A DNA stretch of 38,807 bases, taken from an uncultured Bacilli bacterium. GTDB lineage: Bacteria; Bacillota_I; Bacilli_A; RF39; UBA660. Below are positions 1-7,305 of this stretch, one piece after another (within the stretch, counting starts at the first letter, position 1; the number at the start of each line of letters is the position of its first letter). The position numbers and the translations under genes are program-made. The stretch spans positions 1-38,807 of the forward strand of contig CALVRK010000001.1 of the NCBI GenBank assembly GCA_944358565.1, given 5' to 3'. The notes beneath the pieces are model-generated. The model was not told where the DNA came from, did no database searches, and saw only the letters and a program-made list of their open reading frames with translations.

Positions 1-218
1 TGTGGATTAGCTCCTGCTCCAAGGCCATGTGTAAGTTCTGCTCCTATTTGAATCTTTTTTTCAGCTAAAGAATTATTAAGAACTTGCGAGTCAGTATTCG
101 CAACAATAAACTCTACTCCTTCAACTGATTCAATCATTCTATTAACTGCATTACAGCCGCCGCCCCCGACACCTATTACTTTTATTTTTGCTAACTGATC
201 CATTTCAATTCCCATCAT
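1..218 (-). CDS. ftsZ: Cell division protein FtsZ, N-terminal part (runs off the window)
   Basis: Tubulin-like GTPase that polymerises into the division ring at mid-cell. Only the first ~72 codons are present. After a short leader, the translated minus strand reads IKVIGVGGGGCNAVNRMI, the glycine-rich nucleotide-binding loop of FtsZ, then FIVANTDSQVL and a GLGAGANP segment, both diagnostic for the family. An AGGAGG at 227-232 sits 8 nt before the ATG at 218, which selects that start, although a second ATG follows directly. The stop codon of ftsA at 231-233 overlaps this ribosome site, so ftsA and ftsZ are co-transcribed and probably translationally coupled. The rest of the gene, including the T7 loop and the C-terminal FtsA-binding tail, lies outside the window. 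Confidence 0.97.
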   Translation of the reverse strand, partial: MMGIEMDQLAKIKVIGVGGGGCNAVNRMIESVEGVEFIVANTDSQVLNNSLAEKKIQIGAELTHGLGAGANP

Positions 219-230
219 ATTAATATCCTC

Positions 231-1463
231 CTATTCGCCAAAAAAGTATCCAAATACTTTTCCAAGCATTGTATCATCGTTAGTATTCTCTCTAGGTGAA
301 GATAACTCATCCATATCATCTTCACTAAGCATGGAATAATCCATTCCTTTTAATTTTAATGTATTTAGAAAATAAATAATATTTCCAATTGCGGTACTAT
401 ATTTATTATTTCTAACTCCAATTAATTTTACCTTAGCCTTACTAGCTACACTTGGCAAAGTATCATGTACGCAATATTCAAAATCTAACATATTGCTCAT
501 GCCACCAGTTATTATTATATACTGAATTGGTTTATTTGTTAAGTCTTCTAACTCATTTTTTGCCAATGTAAGTATCTCGTTTATTCTACTCATTACAACC
601 TCAGAAGCAGCTTTTTGATTGATTTTAATCTTAACATTATCCATATTTACGGTTTCATAAATATCATGAACATCCGCATTTCGCTTATGAGCCAAAGCAA
701 AGTTCTCTTTTAACTTTCTAGCTTCTTCCACATCTATCTTATACATATAAGCTAAATCTCTATCAATATCACTTCCACCCGCACCAATTATTTTAGTACT
801 AACTGGAATACTCTTATTATATAAAGATACAGTTGTAATATCTGAACCAACATTTATAACTGCACTAATACTTTTATCCAAATCACTATTTCTAAAGCAA
901 TTTATATCGCCAATACTCCCAACTGAAATATCGACAATCTCAATACCTAAACTTTCAATTATACTAGCCACTGAATAAACATTTTTCTTAGGAGTTGTAA
1001 CCATCATCGCTCTTCCCATCAATTTTTTACCAGGAAAACCTTTTGGATCTTTCATCACCGTTTTACCATTGATTTTAAAATCAATCGGAACAACCGTTAT
1101 AAATTCTTCATTTGGCATCAAATTAGCTTTAATACCAGCTTTATAAGAATTCATCATATCATGAGAAGTAATTAGATCACCCAAAATATCACTTTCCCCT
1201 TTGATGATCTTATACTCAGCCATATGATTAGGAATATTTGCAATAACTTTTTTTATCCTAACCCCAAGCATATCCTCCACTTGTTTGAATGCTAATCTAA
1301 TTGACTTTTTAGCTAGTTCAGGTTCAATTATTAGTCCCTTTTTTATTCCCCGCGAAGGCGTAGATGTTGCCGCAAGTAAATTTAAATGATTTTGGTAAAG
1401 ATCACAAACAACAAGTTTTATGGAATCAGAACCAAGATCAATACTCGCATAAACATGCTCCAT
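231..1463 (-). CDS. ftsA: Cell division protein FtsA
   Basis: Actin-fold ATPase that tethers FtsZ filaments to the membrane and recruits later division proteins. The 410-residue protein has the usual family length. It opens with YASIDLGSDSIKLVV, the phosphate-1 loop of the actin/Hsp70 fold. A second nucleotide-binding stretch, AVINVGSDITTVSLY, lies near residue 200, and IIITGGMSNM near residue 320 is the adenosine loop. The last residues (MLGKVFGYFFGE) form a short amphipathic helix, the expected membrane-targeting sequence. AGGAGG lies just before the ATG. A promoter lies immediately upstream (1492-1520), so ftsA-ftsZ can be expressed independently of murG-murB-divIB. The family is clear. 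Confidence 0.97.
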   Translation of the reverse strand: MEHVYASIDLGSDSIKLVVCDLYQNHLNLLAATSTPSRGIKKGLIIEPELAKKSIRLAFKQVEDMLGVRIKKVIANIPNHMAEYKIIKGESDILGDLITSHDMMNSYKAGIKANLMPNEEFITVVPIDFKINGKTVMKDPKGFPGKKLMGRAMMVTTPKKNVYSVASIIESLGIEIVDISVGSIGDINCFRNSDLDKSISAVINVGSDITTVSLYNKSIPVSTKIIGAGGSDIDRDLAYMYKIDVEEARKLKENFALAHKRNADVHDIYETVNMDNVKIKINQKAASEVVMSRINEILTLAKNELEDLTNKPIQYIIITGGMSNMLDFEYCVHDTLPSVASKAKVKLIGVRNNKYSTAIGNIIYFLNTLKLKGMDYSMLSEDDMDELSSPRENTNDDTMLGKVFGYFFGE

Positions 1464-1491
1464 AACATCATCCTCCTACGGTCTATCATTA

Positions 1492-1520
1492 ATTATACTA
1501 TAATTTTACCTTATTGAAAA
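1492..1520 (-). promoter_or_regulatory. Sigma-A-type promoter for ftsA-ftsZ
   Basis: Read on the minus strand, TTTTCA (1515-1520) is followed after 17 nt by a perfect TATAAT (1492-1497). An overlapping alternative, TTTACA then 17 nt then TAAAAT, lies slightly upstream. The site lies between the ftsA ribosome site and the TnpB fossil, so expression of ftsA-ftsZ need not depend on read-through from divIB. Confidence 0.7.
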
Positions 1521-1584
1521 GAAAATGTAAACCCAAATTAAATTTTTTACTAAAAAAACGCTAAAATATAAGCCAAAATAAAAT

Positions 1585-1695
1585 TTAACTAGCCTACCTC
1601 ACGGTAAGTTTTTCTACTTCATAGAAATCTTAGTCTCCTCCATATAAAGTTTTGGATGGTCGCTACCCTATTTATTCGTTTATCAAAATTTATGA
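1585..1695 (-). ncRNA. Probable fossil IS605-type right end / omega-RNA-like scaffold
   Basis: This lies directly downstream of the TnpB tail on the same strand, where IS200/IS605 elements encode the guide (omega or reRNA) scaffold. Two hairpins stand in tandem. TTTCTA (1611-1616) pairs with TAGAAA (1622-1627) around a 5-nt loop. CCTACC (1593-1598) pairs with GGTAAG (1603-1608, one G-T pair); on the minus strand its loop is GTGA, a GNRA tetraloop. Further upstream are GC-richer patches (GGGTAGCGACC, GGAGGAGAC) unlike the surrounding AT-rich spacer. Known: TnpB uses an RNA made from this end. Inferred: this copy is a remnant, since no complete tnpB is present. The outer boundary is not defined. 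Confidence 0.5.
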
Positions 1696-1832
1696 TTAGA
1701 TATATTGTTTTAAATATAACATGTATTTTTCTAAACCTTTAAACATTATATTTACTGATGCATTATAATCACAGTCATGATTAGTGTGACATATAGGACA
1801 TTCCCACTTTCTTATACTTAAAAAAGAATATT
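1696..1832 (-). pseudogene. Remnant of an IS200/IS605 TnpB nuclease: C-terminal zinc ribbon only
   Basis: The minus strand encodes RKWECPICHTNHDCDYNASV followed by NIMFKGLEKYMLY and a stop at 1696. This matches the TnpB C-terminus: the second half of the zinc ribbon (CPxC) followed by HDRDxNAxxNI, where the second Asp of HDRD is the third RuvC catalytic residue. That Asp is kept here, but the Arg is changed to Cys. Nothing of the remaining ~330 residues is present; the frame abuts the divIB stop at 1833. The fragment is therefore a dead tail left by deletion, with its downstream RNA-like end still in place. A diverged second copy lies at 33615-33745. Confidence 0.8.
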
Positions 1833-2507
1833 TTAACTTTTAACCTCAAAATATTCTCCAGAATCTAAATAAAGTATTCCTTTTTTATTATCAAACTCTT
1901 TAATTATATCTAAATAATTATCTAGTTTAGTAAACTTATTTAAAGTTAAATAAACTTGATTACCATCATTCATTGTTAAAAAAAATCTTCCTTCATCCAC
2001 CTCATTTGGATCATACTTAATTTCTGAAATTCTTTTAATTATATCATAATTAATTGAACTCATCGACTTTAAAAAATCAGAATAAACATTATCTGGCACA
2101 TAATTGATAACAGTCGGAACCGAAAAATTATCTGTAACCTCTGTTTTATCAGTTAAAATAGTTTTATTTTCTGGTAAATAATAAAATAGTGGTAAATTTT
2201 CTTCAACATTAATCACAATCTTCGTCAAACTAGGTCTTGAAACTTTAACACTTTTAATATAATCATCTTCTTCTAATCTTTTTTCAACTGTGCTTGATAA
2301 AGTTTTTAAACTACTTGGATAATTGGATAAACCTGCCATCTCAATTATCTCCCAGTCACTATAAAGACTATTTCCTTTAACAATCATATTATTAAGTTTT
2401 ACATCAGTTAAAAAAGCTACACCTAATAAGATTGCTGTAAAAACAAATAAAACTATTAACAAATTCTTAACCTTTAATTTTCTTTTTTTCTTAACCTTTC
2501 GTGCCAT
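1833..2507 (-). CDS. divIB: Cell division protein DivIB/FtsQ
   Basis: Bitopic membrane protein of the divisome that, with FtsL and DivIC, regulates septal peptidoglycan synthesis. It has a very basic cytoplasmic tail (MARKVKKKRKLKVK), one membrane span at about residues 15-35, and then a POTRA domain starting near VKLNNMIVKGNSLYSDWEII. The beta domain follows. The ATG at 2507 is preferred over an upstream GTG because AAAGGTGG lies 5 nt before it and the GTG lies inside that site. At 224 residues it is somewhat short for the family. Its position between murB and ftsA is classical. The stop is followed immediately by a TnpB fossil. Confidence 0.9.
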   Translation of the reverse strand: MARKVKKKRKLKVKNLLIVLFVFTAILLGVAFLTDVKLNNMIVKGNSLYSDWEIIEMAGLSNYPSSLKTLSSTVEKRLEEDDYIKSVKVSRPSLTKIVINVEENLPLFYYLPENKTILTDKTEVTDNFSVPTVINYVPDNVYSDFLKSMSSINYDIIKRISEIKYDPNEVDEGRFFLTMNDGNQVYLTLNKFTKLDNYLDIIKEFDNKKGILYLDSGEYFEVKS

Positions 2508-2520
2508 AAATACCACCTTT

Positions 2521-3378
2521 TTATTCTAAAACCTCTTGTTCAGTCTCGAACAAAATTCCTGTTTTCTCTTTAACTTTCTTTTGAATAATTTTAATTAATT
2601 TTAATACATCGTCTCCACTAGCTCGCCCCATATTAACAATGAAGTTAGCGTGTTTTAAAGATACCATCGCATCTCCTACTTTAAAACCTTTAAGTCCCGC
2701 ATCTTCAATTAATTTTCCCGCACTATATCCAGGTGGATTGCGAAATACCGAACCGGCAGATGGATATTCTAAAGGTTGCTTTTCTTTTCTGTTTAATAAA
2801 TTATTATGCATTCTACATTTTATGTTTTCATAACTATCTTGCTTTAATTCTAGCACTACTTCTAAACAAATCAAATTTTCATGTTTTAAAATAGAATCAC
2901 GATATCCTAATTGTAATTTTTCTTTATTTAAAACTTTTATATTACCATGATCATCCAATACCGTTACACTTTTGATAATTTTATCCATTGCTTCACCATA
3001 AGCTCCCGCATTTTGGTAAATTGCCCCACCGATAGTTGCTGGAATACCTGAAGCAAATTCTAAACCACTTAAATTCTCATTCGCGCACATTAAAGCTAAT
3101 TTGGGAAGCATATAACCAGAACCTACTGTAACCAAATTGCCATCAATATCAAGTTTATCAAATTTTTCTAGTTTAATCAAAACACCATTATAAGAAGAGC
3201 TAATAATTAAATTAGAACCATTCCCTAATATTTTGTACTTTTTATTTTCTTCATTTAACTTTAAAATTAAATCAGCAAGTTCCTTCACATTTTCCGGAAA
3301 ATAAATACATGCCAATTTGCCTTCTAATTTATATGTCGTATAATTTTTTAAAAAAGCATTATTTATTTTTTTCATCAT
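2521..3378 (-). CDS. murB: UDP-N-acetylenolpyruvoylglucosamine reductase MurB
   Basis: FAD enzyme that reduces UDP-GlcNAc-enolpyruvate to UDP-MurNAc with NADPH in the cytoplasm. FAD-binding motifs are visible: ILGNGSNLI near residue 50, and GLEFASGIPATIGGAIYQNA near residues 105-125. YRDS near residue 160 and SAGSVFRNP near residue 208 (catalytic Ser) are present. The catalytic Glu should be the last Glu of FETE near residue 280, and the protein stops five residues later. It is a type II (Gram-positive) MurB of normal length. The gene overlaps the end of murG by 20 nt, with AAAGGA 6 nt before ATG, implying translational coupling. Confidence 0.96.
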   Translation of the reverse strand: MMKKINNAFLKNYTTYKLEGKLACIYFPENVKELADLILKLNEENKKYKILGNGSNLIISSSYNGVLIKLEKFDKLDIDGNLVTVGSGYMLPKLALMCANENLSGLEFASGIPATIGGAIYQNAGAYGEAMDKIIKSVTVLDDHGNIKVLNKEKLQLGYRDSILKHENLICLEVVLELKQDSYENIKCRMHNNLLNRKEKQPLEYPSAGSVFRNPPGYSAGKLIEDAGLKGFKVGDAMVSLKHANFIVNMGRASGDDVLKLIKIIQKKVKEKTGILFETEQEVLE

Positions 3379-4447
3379 TAACTATCCTTTTTAAATTATT
3401 ATATATTACTGTCGCACTATCATGAACCTGCATTTTTCTTAAATTAACTTTAATTTCTTCCATTTTCTCTTCATTATTTATTAATTCATCAACTTTTTTG
3501 ATCAATGACCCTTCTTCTAAATCCTTTTCTTCGATCATCAAAGCCGCATTTTGATTAACTAAATCTAAAGCATTCAAATATTGATGATTATTAGCCACAT
3601 ATGGTGATGGGATTAAAATACTTGGAACCTCTAAAGCAATAAGCTCACTTAAAGTTGATGCGCCAGCCCTAGATACCATTACATCTGTTTTTTTCATAAC
3701 CGAAGTTAACCCTTCATAAAATGGAATAATTTTAACATTTTTAGGATAACTATGTCTCATTACCTCATCGTAAGAGCTCTTTCCAGTCACAAATAAAACT
3801 TCATACTCCTTACCTTCAAACTTTTGAAGTTCACTTTCCAAATATTTACTTACCCTGCCGGCACCCAAAGACCCCATGACAATAAGTACAAGCTTCTTCG
3901 TCGCTGAAAGACCCAAAGTTGATTTAAGTAAAACCGGTGCTTTTAAAGCATCTTCACTACAAGGATTTCCCGTTACTATCGCTTTACCTAAAGGAAATTT
4001 ATCTAGTGATGACTCAAACGAAACCCCTACTAAATCACAATATTTACTTAAAAATTTATTTGATTTTCCTGGCAGTGAATTTTGTTCGTGTAAAAAAGTT
4101 TTATAACCTAACTTCTTCGCACTTACAATAACTGGAACAGTCACATAACCACCAACTCCAATTACAATATCTGGATTAAATTCTCTAATCATTTTTTTAC
4201 ACTGCTTAAAAGCTTTAAATAAACACTTAACTGTTTTTATATTTCGAAATATTTTTTTACTAAAACCATACATTTCAATTGATTTAAATGGAATTCCTTT
4301 AGCTGGAACAATATCTTTTTCCATTCTATTATGCGTTCCAATATACAAAAACTCACTATCTGGTTCTTTTTCTTTAATCTTATTAATAATTGCTAAAGCA
4401 GGATAAATATGTCCTCCTGTTCCACCCGCACTAATAATTACCCTCAT
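3359..4447 (-). CDS. murG: UDP-GlcNAc:lipid I GlcNAc transferase MurG
   Basis: GT28 enzyme on the cytoplasmic membrane face that converts lipid I to lipid II. Residues 6-16 read SAGGTGGHIYP, the glycine-rich N-terminal loop of MurG. A second loop, IGVGGYVTVPV, lies near residue 95. The UDP-GlcNAc-binding C-terminal half has SRAGASTLSELIALEVPSIL near 270 and PYVANNHQYLNA just after it. Length (362) is typical. It is the first gene of the local murG-murB-divIB run and has its own promoter upstream. murD and ftsW, often found before murG, are absent; an ABC exporter lies there instead. Confidence 0.97.
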   Translation of the reverse strand: MRVIISAGGTGGHIYPALAIINKIKEKEPDSEFLYIGTHNRMEKDIVPAKGIPFKSIEMYGFSKKIFRNIKTVKCLFKAFKQCKKMIREFNPDIVIGVGGYVTVPVIVSAKKLGYKTFLHEQNSLPGKSNKFLSKYCDLVGVSFESSLDKFPLGKAIVTGNPCSEDALKAPVLLKSTLGLSATKKLVLIVMGSLGAGRVSKYLESELQKFEGKEYEVLFVTGKSSYDEVMRHSYPKNVKIIPFYEGLTSVMKKTDVMVSRAGASTLSELIALEVPSILIPSPYVANNHQYLNALDLVNQNAALMIEEKDLEEGSLIKKVDELINNEEKMEEIKVNLRKMQVHDSATVIYNNLKRIVNDEKNK

Positions 4448-4468
4448 GTAATCACATCCTTAAAATAA

Positions 4469-4498
4469 TTATATATCATAATTATATGTTATCGCAAG
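4469..4498 (-). promoter_or_regulatory. Probable promoter for murG-murB-divIB
   Basis: On the minus strand TTGCGA (4493-4498) precedes TATAAT (4469-4474) by 18 nt, about 20 nt before the murG start codon and just upstream of AAGGATG. The -35 element is imperfect, so this is moderately supported. Confidence 0.5.
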
Positions 4499-4606
4499 CG
4501 AATTAGCAAACAAAACCCCTTCACAAAAATAATTGACATATATATGTTTCATTTTATAAACCTTACATAACCCATACAAATATCATCTATTTAACTTTAT
4601 AATATA

Positions 4607-6547
4607 TTAAATATTATCACCCTTAATATTTAAAATTAAACTGTTTCTATATAAATTTAAATGACTTAAAAACATACATATAAAAATAAGTAAAAAACAG
4701 CACATAAAACTTAAAACAAATAAATCATAACTAAAAATAGGCATATTAACTGTAAAATACATTTCCAAATTTTTATATAAACCATTACTAATTAATAAAA
4801 CAAAAGGAAATGCATATAAAACACCTTTCAAACTTATAATAAAACTTTCAAATAACAAACAAAAATTAATCTTAAAATTAATAAATCCTATTGCTTTTAA
4901 ACTAGCAAACTCCCGCTTTCTCATTTTAATATTTGCCGAAATAATATTAAAAATTGTCAAAATCGAAATTAAAATAATAATTCCCATACACAAAACCATA
5001 AATAACTTAATTAATAAAGTGAAATTATTTACTAGTTCATACGCTTTTTTGACATTTGTATAACTAACTTCAAAATCATTTTTTTTAACATATTTTAAAA
5101 TTAAATTATCAAGTTTTGTCTCATCAGTTTTAATCAAAGCATTACCTGAAAAAACTGAACATACTTTGTTAAATTTATCTTCATTTAAATTTAAAATCAC
5201 CCTATTTTTAATAAACATATTATCAAAACCAAAAGGAATCTTATCCGTAAGAGTTATATCATCTATCTTCTCACCACTATCTAATGTTATACTATCTAAA
5301 CTTTTAAAAGGCCTATATTTTTCCTTAATCATTTTTTTATTATCTACTAAAGTATCATTAACTAAATTAATAACTTCATTACCCCCTAAATCTGTAATAA
5401 AAACTTCTACCATATTTCCAAAACCTTGATTATAATTTTCTTTAGGAATGGTTGAATATTTAGTGCAACTTCTAAATATGTTTTTCTTATCAGCTTGTAG
5501 ATAACTTGCTAAACCATTAAGCTTATTATAATTACTCATATTACTTGTTAAAGCAATATCATATTTAGGGATATTTATATATTCGTGAATTATCTTTAAT
5601 GTATAATCAGTAAGCCTCATAAAACTATTAAATAAAATAATTATAATAAAAACACAAATAATTAAACTACGGTATTTTCTTCTACTTCTTGCATAATTAA
5701 TATAAGCATAATTTAAAACAAAATTTTTAAAATGATAATTTTTATTTTCTACAAACTCATTTTCTCTAAAAAGTTCCATTACTTTATATTTTTTTATTTT
5801 AAAAAGTGGTAAAGCTGCCGAAAACAAAATAATCAAAGTCATAAAAATAAAAGGAATTAAAACAAAAGGCATATATAAACTAAGTTTCAAACTTCCACCC
5901 AAAAATTCGTTAAATAAATTATTTATTAAATTTATAACGCCAATATTAAAAAGTAAACTTAATCCAAACCCTAAAACTAACCCTACATTTCCACATACTA
6001 TTCCTTCAAATAAAAAAACTTTATATAACTGGCCATTACTAATACCAATAGCCTTAAACAATATGATATCCCTTTTCTTTTTAGTAAGTGATATTTGAAA
6101 AGAATTATATATAATAAAAAATACCATAACTGACAATATTATAGTAAAACCTATAAGTAACTCTTTTAAAAGATCCAAATAATTATTATCCCCAATTCCA
6201 TATAAAGAAAGTAGTTTAACATTATAAACTGTTTTCTCACATGTTACTTTAGAGCAAATTTTCTCAGTCATACCATATGTATCATAAATATTATTAAACT
6301 TTATAAAGTATTCATCGCCTTCAGTTTTCAAAGATAAAATATCATCATTATAAATGCCAAGTAAATCACCTTTAATTTTTACGTGATAATCATTTGTTTT
6401 AAGAATATTTGTTATCAAACATTCCCTAAACGAAGAAAATAAAATACCAACACTAAACAATAAAACACTAGCCAAAATAATTCCTACTAAAATAGTAAAA
6501 GTCTGTTTTTTATTTTTCTTTAAATAACTAAGACTTAAGCTTATCAT
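4607..6547 (-). CDS. ABC transporter permease, FtsX/MacB family
   Basis: Integral membrane subunit of an ABC exporter. Two FtsX-type modules are visible. The first has a span near residues 20-40, a short outside segment, then spans between about 135 and 260. The second has a span near 300-320, a large outside domain to about 500, then three spans to the C-terminus. The motif KKKRDIILFKAIGISNGQ, repeated as MRKREFASLKAIGF in the second half, is the conserved FtsX cytoplasmic segment. The ATG at 6547 has AAAGGA 8 nt upstream; the longer start at 6556 directly abuts that site. The frame overlaps the ATPase gene by 20 nt. Substrate unknown: members export peptides, lipids or antibiotics, or act mechanically on the wall. 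A hairpin at 4609-4631 covers the stop but has no T-run. Confidence 0.85.
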   Translation of the reverse strand: MISLSLSYLKKNKKQTFTILVGIILASVLLFSVGILFSSFRECLITNILKTNDYHVKIKGDLLGIYNDDILSLKTEGDEYFIKFNNIYDTYGMTEKICSKVTCEKTVYNVKLLSLYGIGDNNYLDLLKELLIGFTIILSVMVFFIIYNSFQISLTKKKRDIILFKAIGISNGQLYKVFLFEGIVCGNVGLVLGFGLSLLFNIGVINLINNLFNEFLGGSLKLSLYMPFVLIPFIFMTLIILFSAALPLFKIKKYKVMELFRENEFVENKNYHFKNFVLNYAYINYARSRRKYRSLIICVFIIIILFNSFMRLTDYTLKIIHEYINIPKYDIALTSNMSNYNKLNGLASYLQADKKNIFRSCTKYSTIPKENYNQGFGNMVEVFITDLGGNEVINLVNDTLVDNKKMIKEKYRPFKSLDSITLDSGEKIDDITLTDKIPFGFDNMFIKNRVILNLNEDKFNKVCSVFSGNALIKTDETKLDNLILKYVKKNDFEVSYTNVKKAYELVNNFTLLIKLFMVLCMGIIILISILTIFNIISANIKMRKREFASLKAIGFINFKINFCLLFESFIISLKGVLYAFPFVLLISNGLYKNLEMYFTVNMPIFSYDLFVLSFMCCFLLIFICMFLSHLNLYRNSLILNIKGDNI

Positions 6548-7220
6548 TTCGTTCATCCTTTATAATCTTTCCATCTGACATTGTAATTATCCTACTAGCT
6601 CTTTTAGCCAAACTCATATCATGAGTAACCATAATAATAGTCTGCCGATATTTCTTATTGTAAAATTCTAATAATTTCATTACATGTTTACTATTTCGAA
6701 TATCTAAATTACCCGTAGGTTCATCAGCAAGTAATATTTTAGGATGATTTATTAAAGCTCTTCCAATTGCTACTCTCTGCTGTTGTCCGCCAGATAAATC
6801 ATTCGGATAAGTATCAATCTTATTTAACAGTCCCAATTTTTTAAGCATATCGTTTAATTTTTTATCACTGATACTTCGTCCATCAAATAAAGCTGGAAGC
6901 ATTATATTTTCCTTCACATTCAAAACCGGAATCAAATTATAAAACTGATAGATAATGCCAATATATTTTCGCCTAAACACCGTTAAATTTTTATCAGACA
7001 TCTTATAAATATCTTGATTATTAATAATGACACTACCTGAACTTGGTTTATCTAAACCACCAAGCAAATGAAGTAATGTACTTTTCCCACTACCACTCTT
7101 ACCTACAACTGCAATAAATTCACCTTTTTGAACTTTAAAAGATACATTATTTAAAGCTAAAAATTCATTTTCTCCTTTGCCATATTTTTTACTTAGTTTT
7201 TTTACATTCAATATTTCCAT
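6528..7220 (-). CDS. ABC transporter ATP-binding protein (MacB/LolD type)
   Basis: Cytoplasmic ATPase partner of the overlapping FtsX-type permease. Walker A GKSGSGKST lies near residue 40, the signature LSGGQQQR near 135, Walker B ILLADEPTGNLD just after it, and the switch His in MVTHD near 190. The LADEPTGNLD form is typical of the MacB/LolD/FtsE branch. The ATG at 7220 follows AGAGGTG by 5 nt; an in-frame start 30 nt upstream lacks such a site. A -35/-10-like pair (7255-7260 and 7232-7237) lies so close that it would start the mRNA inside the ribosome site, so the true promoter is unsure. No sensor kinase pair is adjacent. Confidence 0.92.
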   Translation of the reverse strand: MEILNVKKLSKKYGKGENEFLALNNVSFKVQKGEFIAVVGKSGSGKSTLLHLLGGLDKPSSGSVIINNQDIYKMSDKNLTVFRRKYIGIIYQFYNLIPVLNVKENIMLPALFDGRSISDKKLNDMLKKLGLLNKIDTYPNDLSGGQQQRVAIGRALINHPKILLADEPTGNLDIRNSKHVMKLLEFYNKKYRQTIIMVTHDMSLAKRASRIITMSDGKIIKDERNDKLKS

Positions 7221-7279
7221 AAATTCACCTCTATATAAAACATACGACAAAAACTATCAAAATTCCTTTAAAAAAACGA

Positions 7280-7305
7280 AAAAATCCAAACAAATTTGTT
7301 TGAAT
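7280..7305 (-). terminator. Rho-independent terminator of the metal-efflux operon
   Basis: Minus-strand ATTCAAACA pairs with TGTTTGGAT around AATT (7284-7305), followed by a T-run. The stem begins at the stop codon of the P-type ATPase. Confidence 0.75.

Noticed and set aside
4609..4631. Perfect hairpin at the ABC permease stop codon
   Set aside because: No T-run follows, so it is not listed as a terminator; kept only as part of the embedded-hairpin pattern.
7232..7260. Promoter-like pair TTGATA-17-TATATA before the ABC ATPase gene
   Set aside because: The transcript would begin inside the ribosome site, so the match is probably chance in AT-rich DNA.
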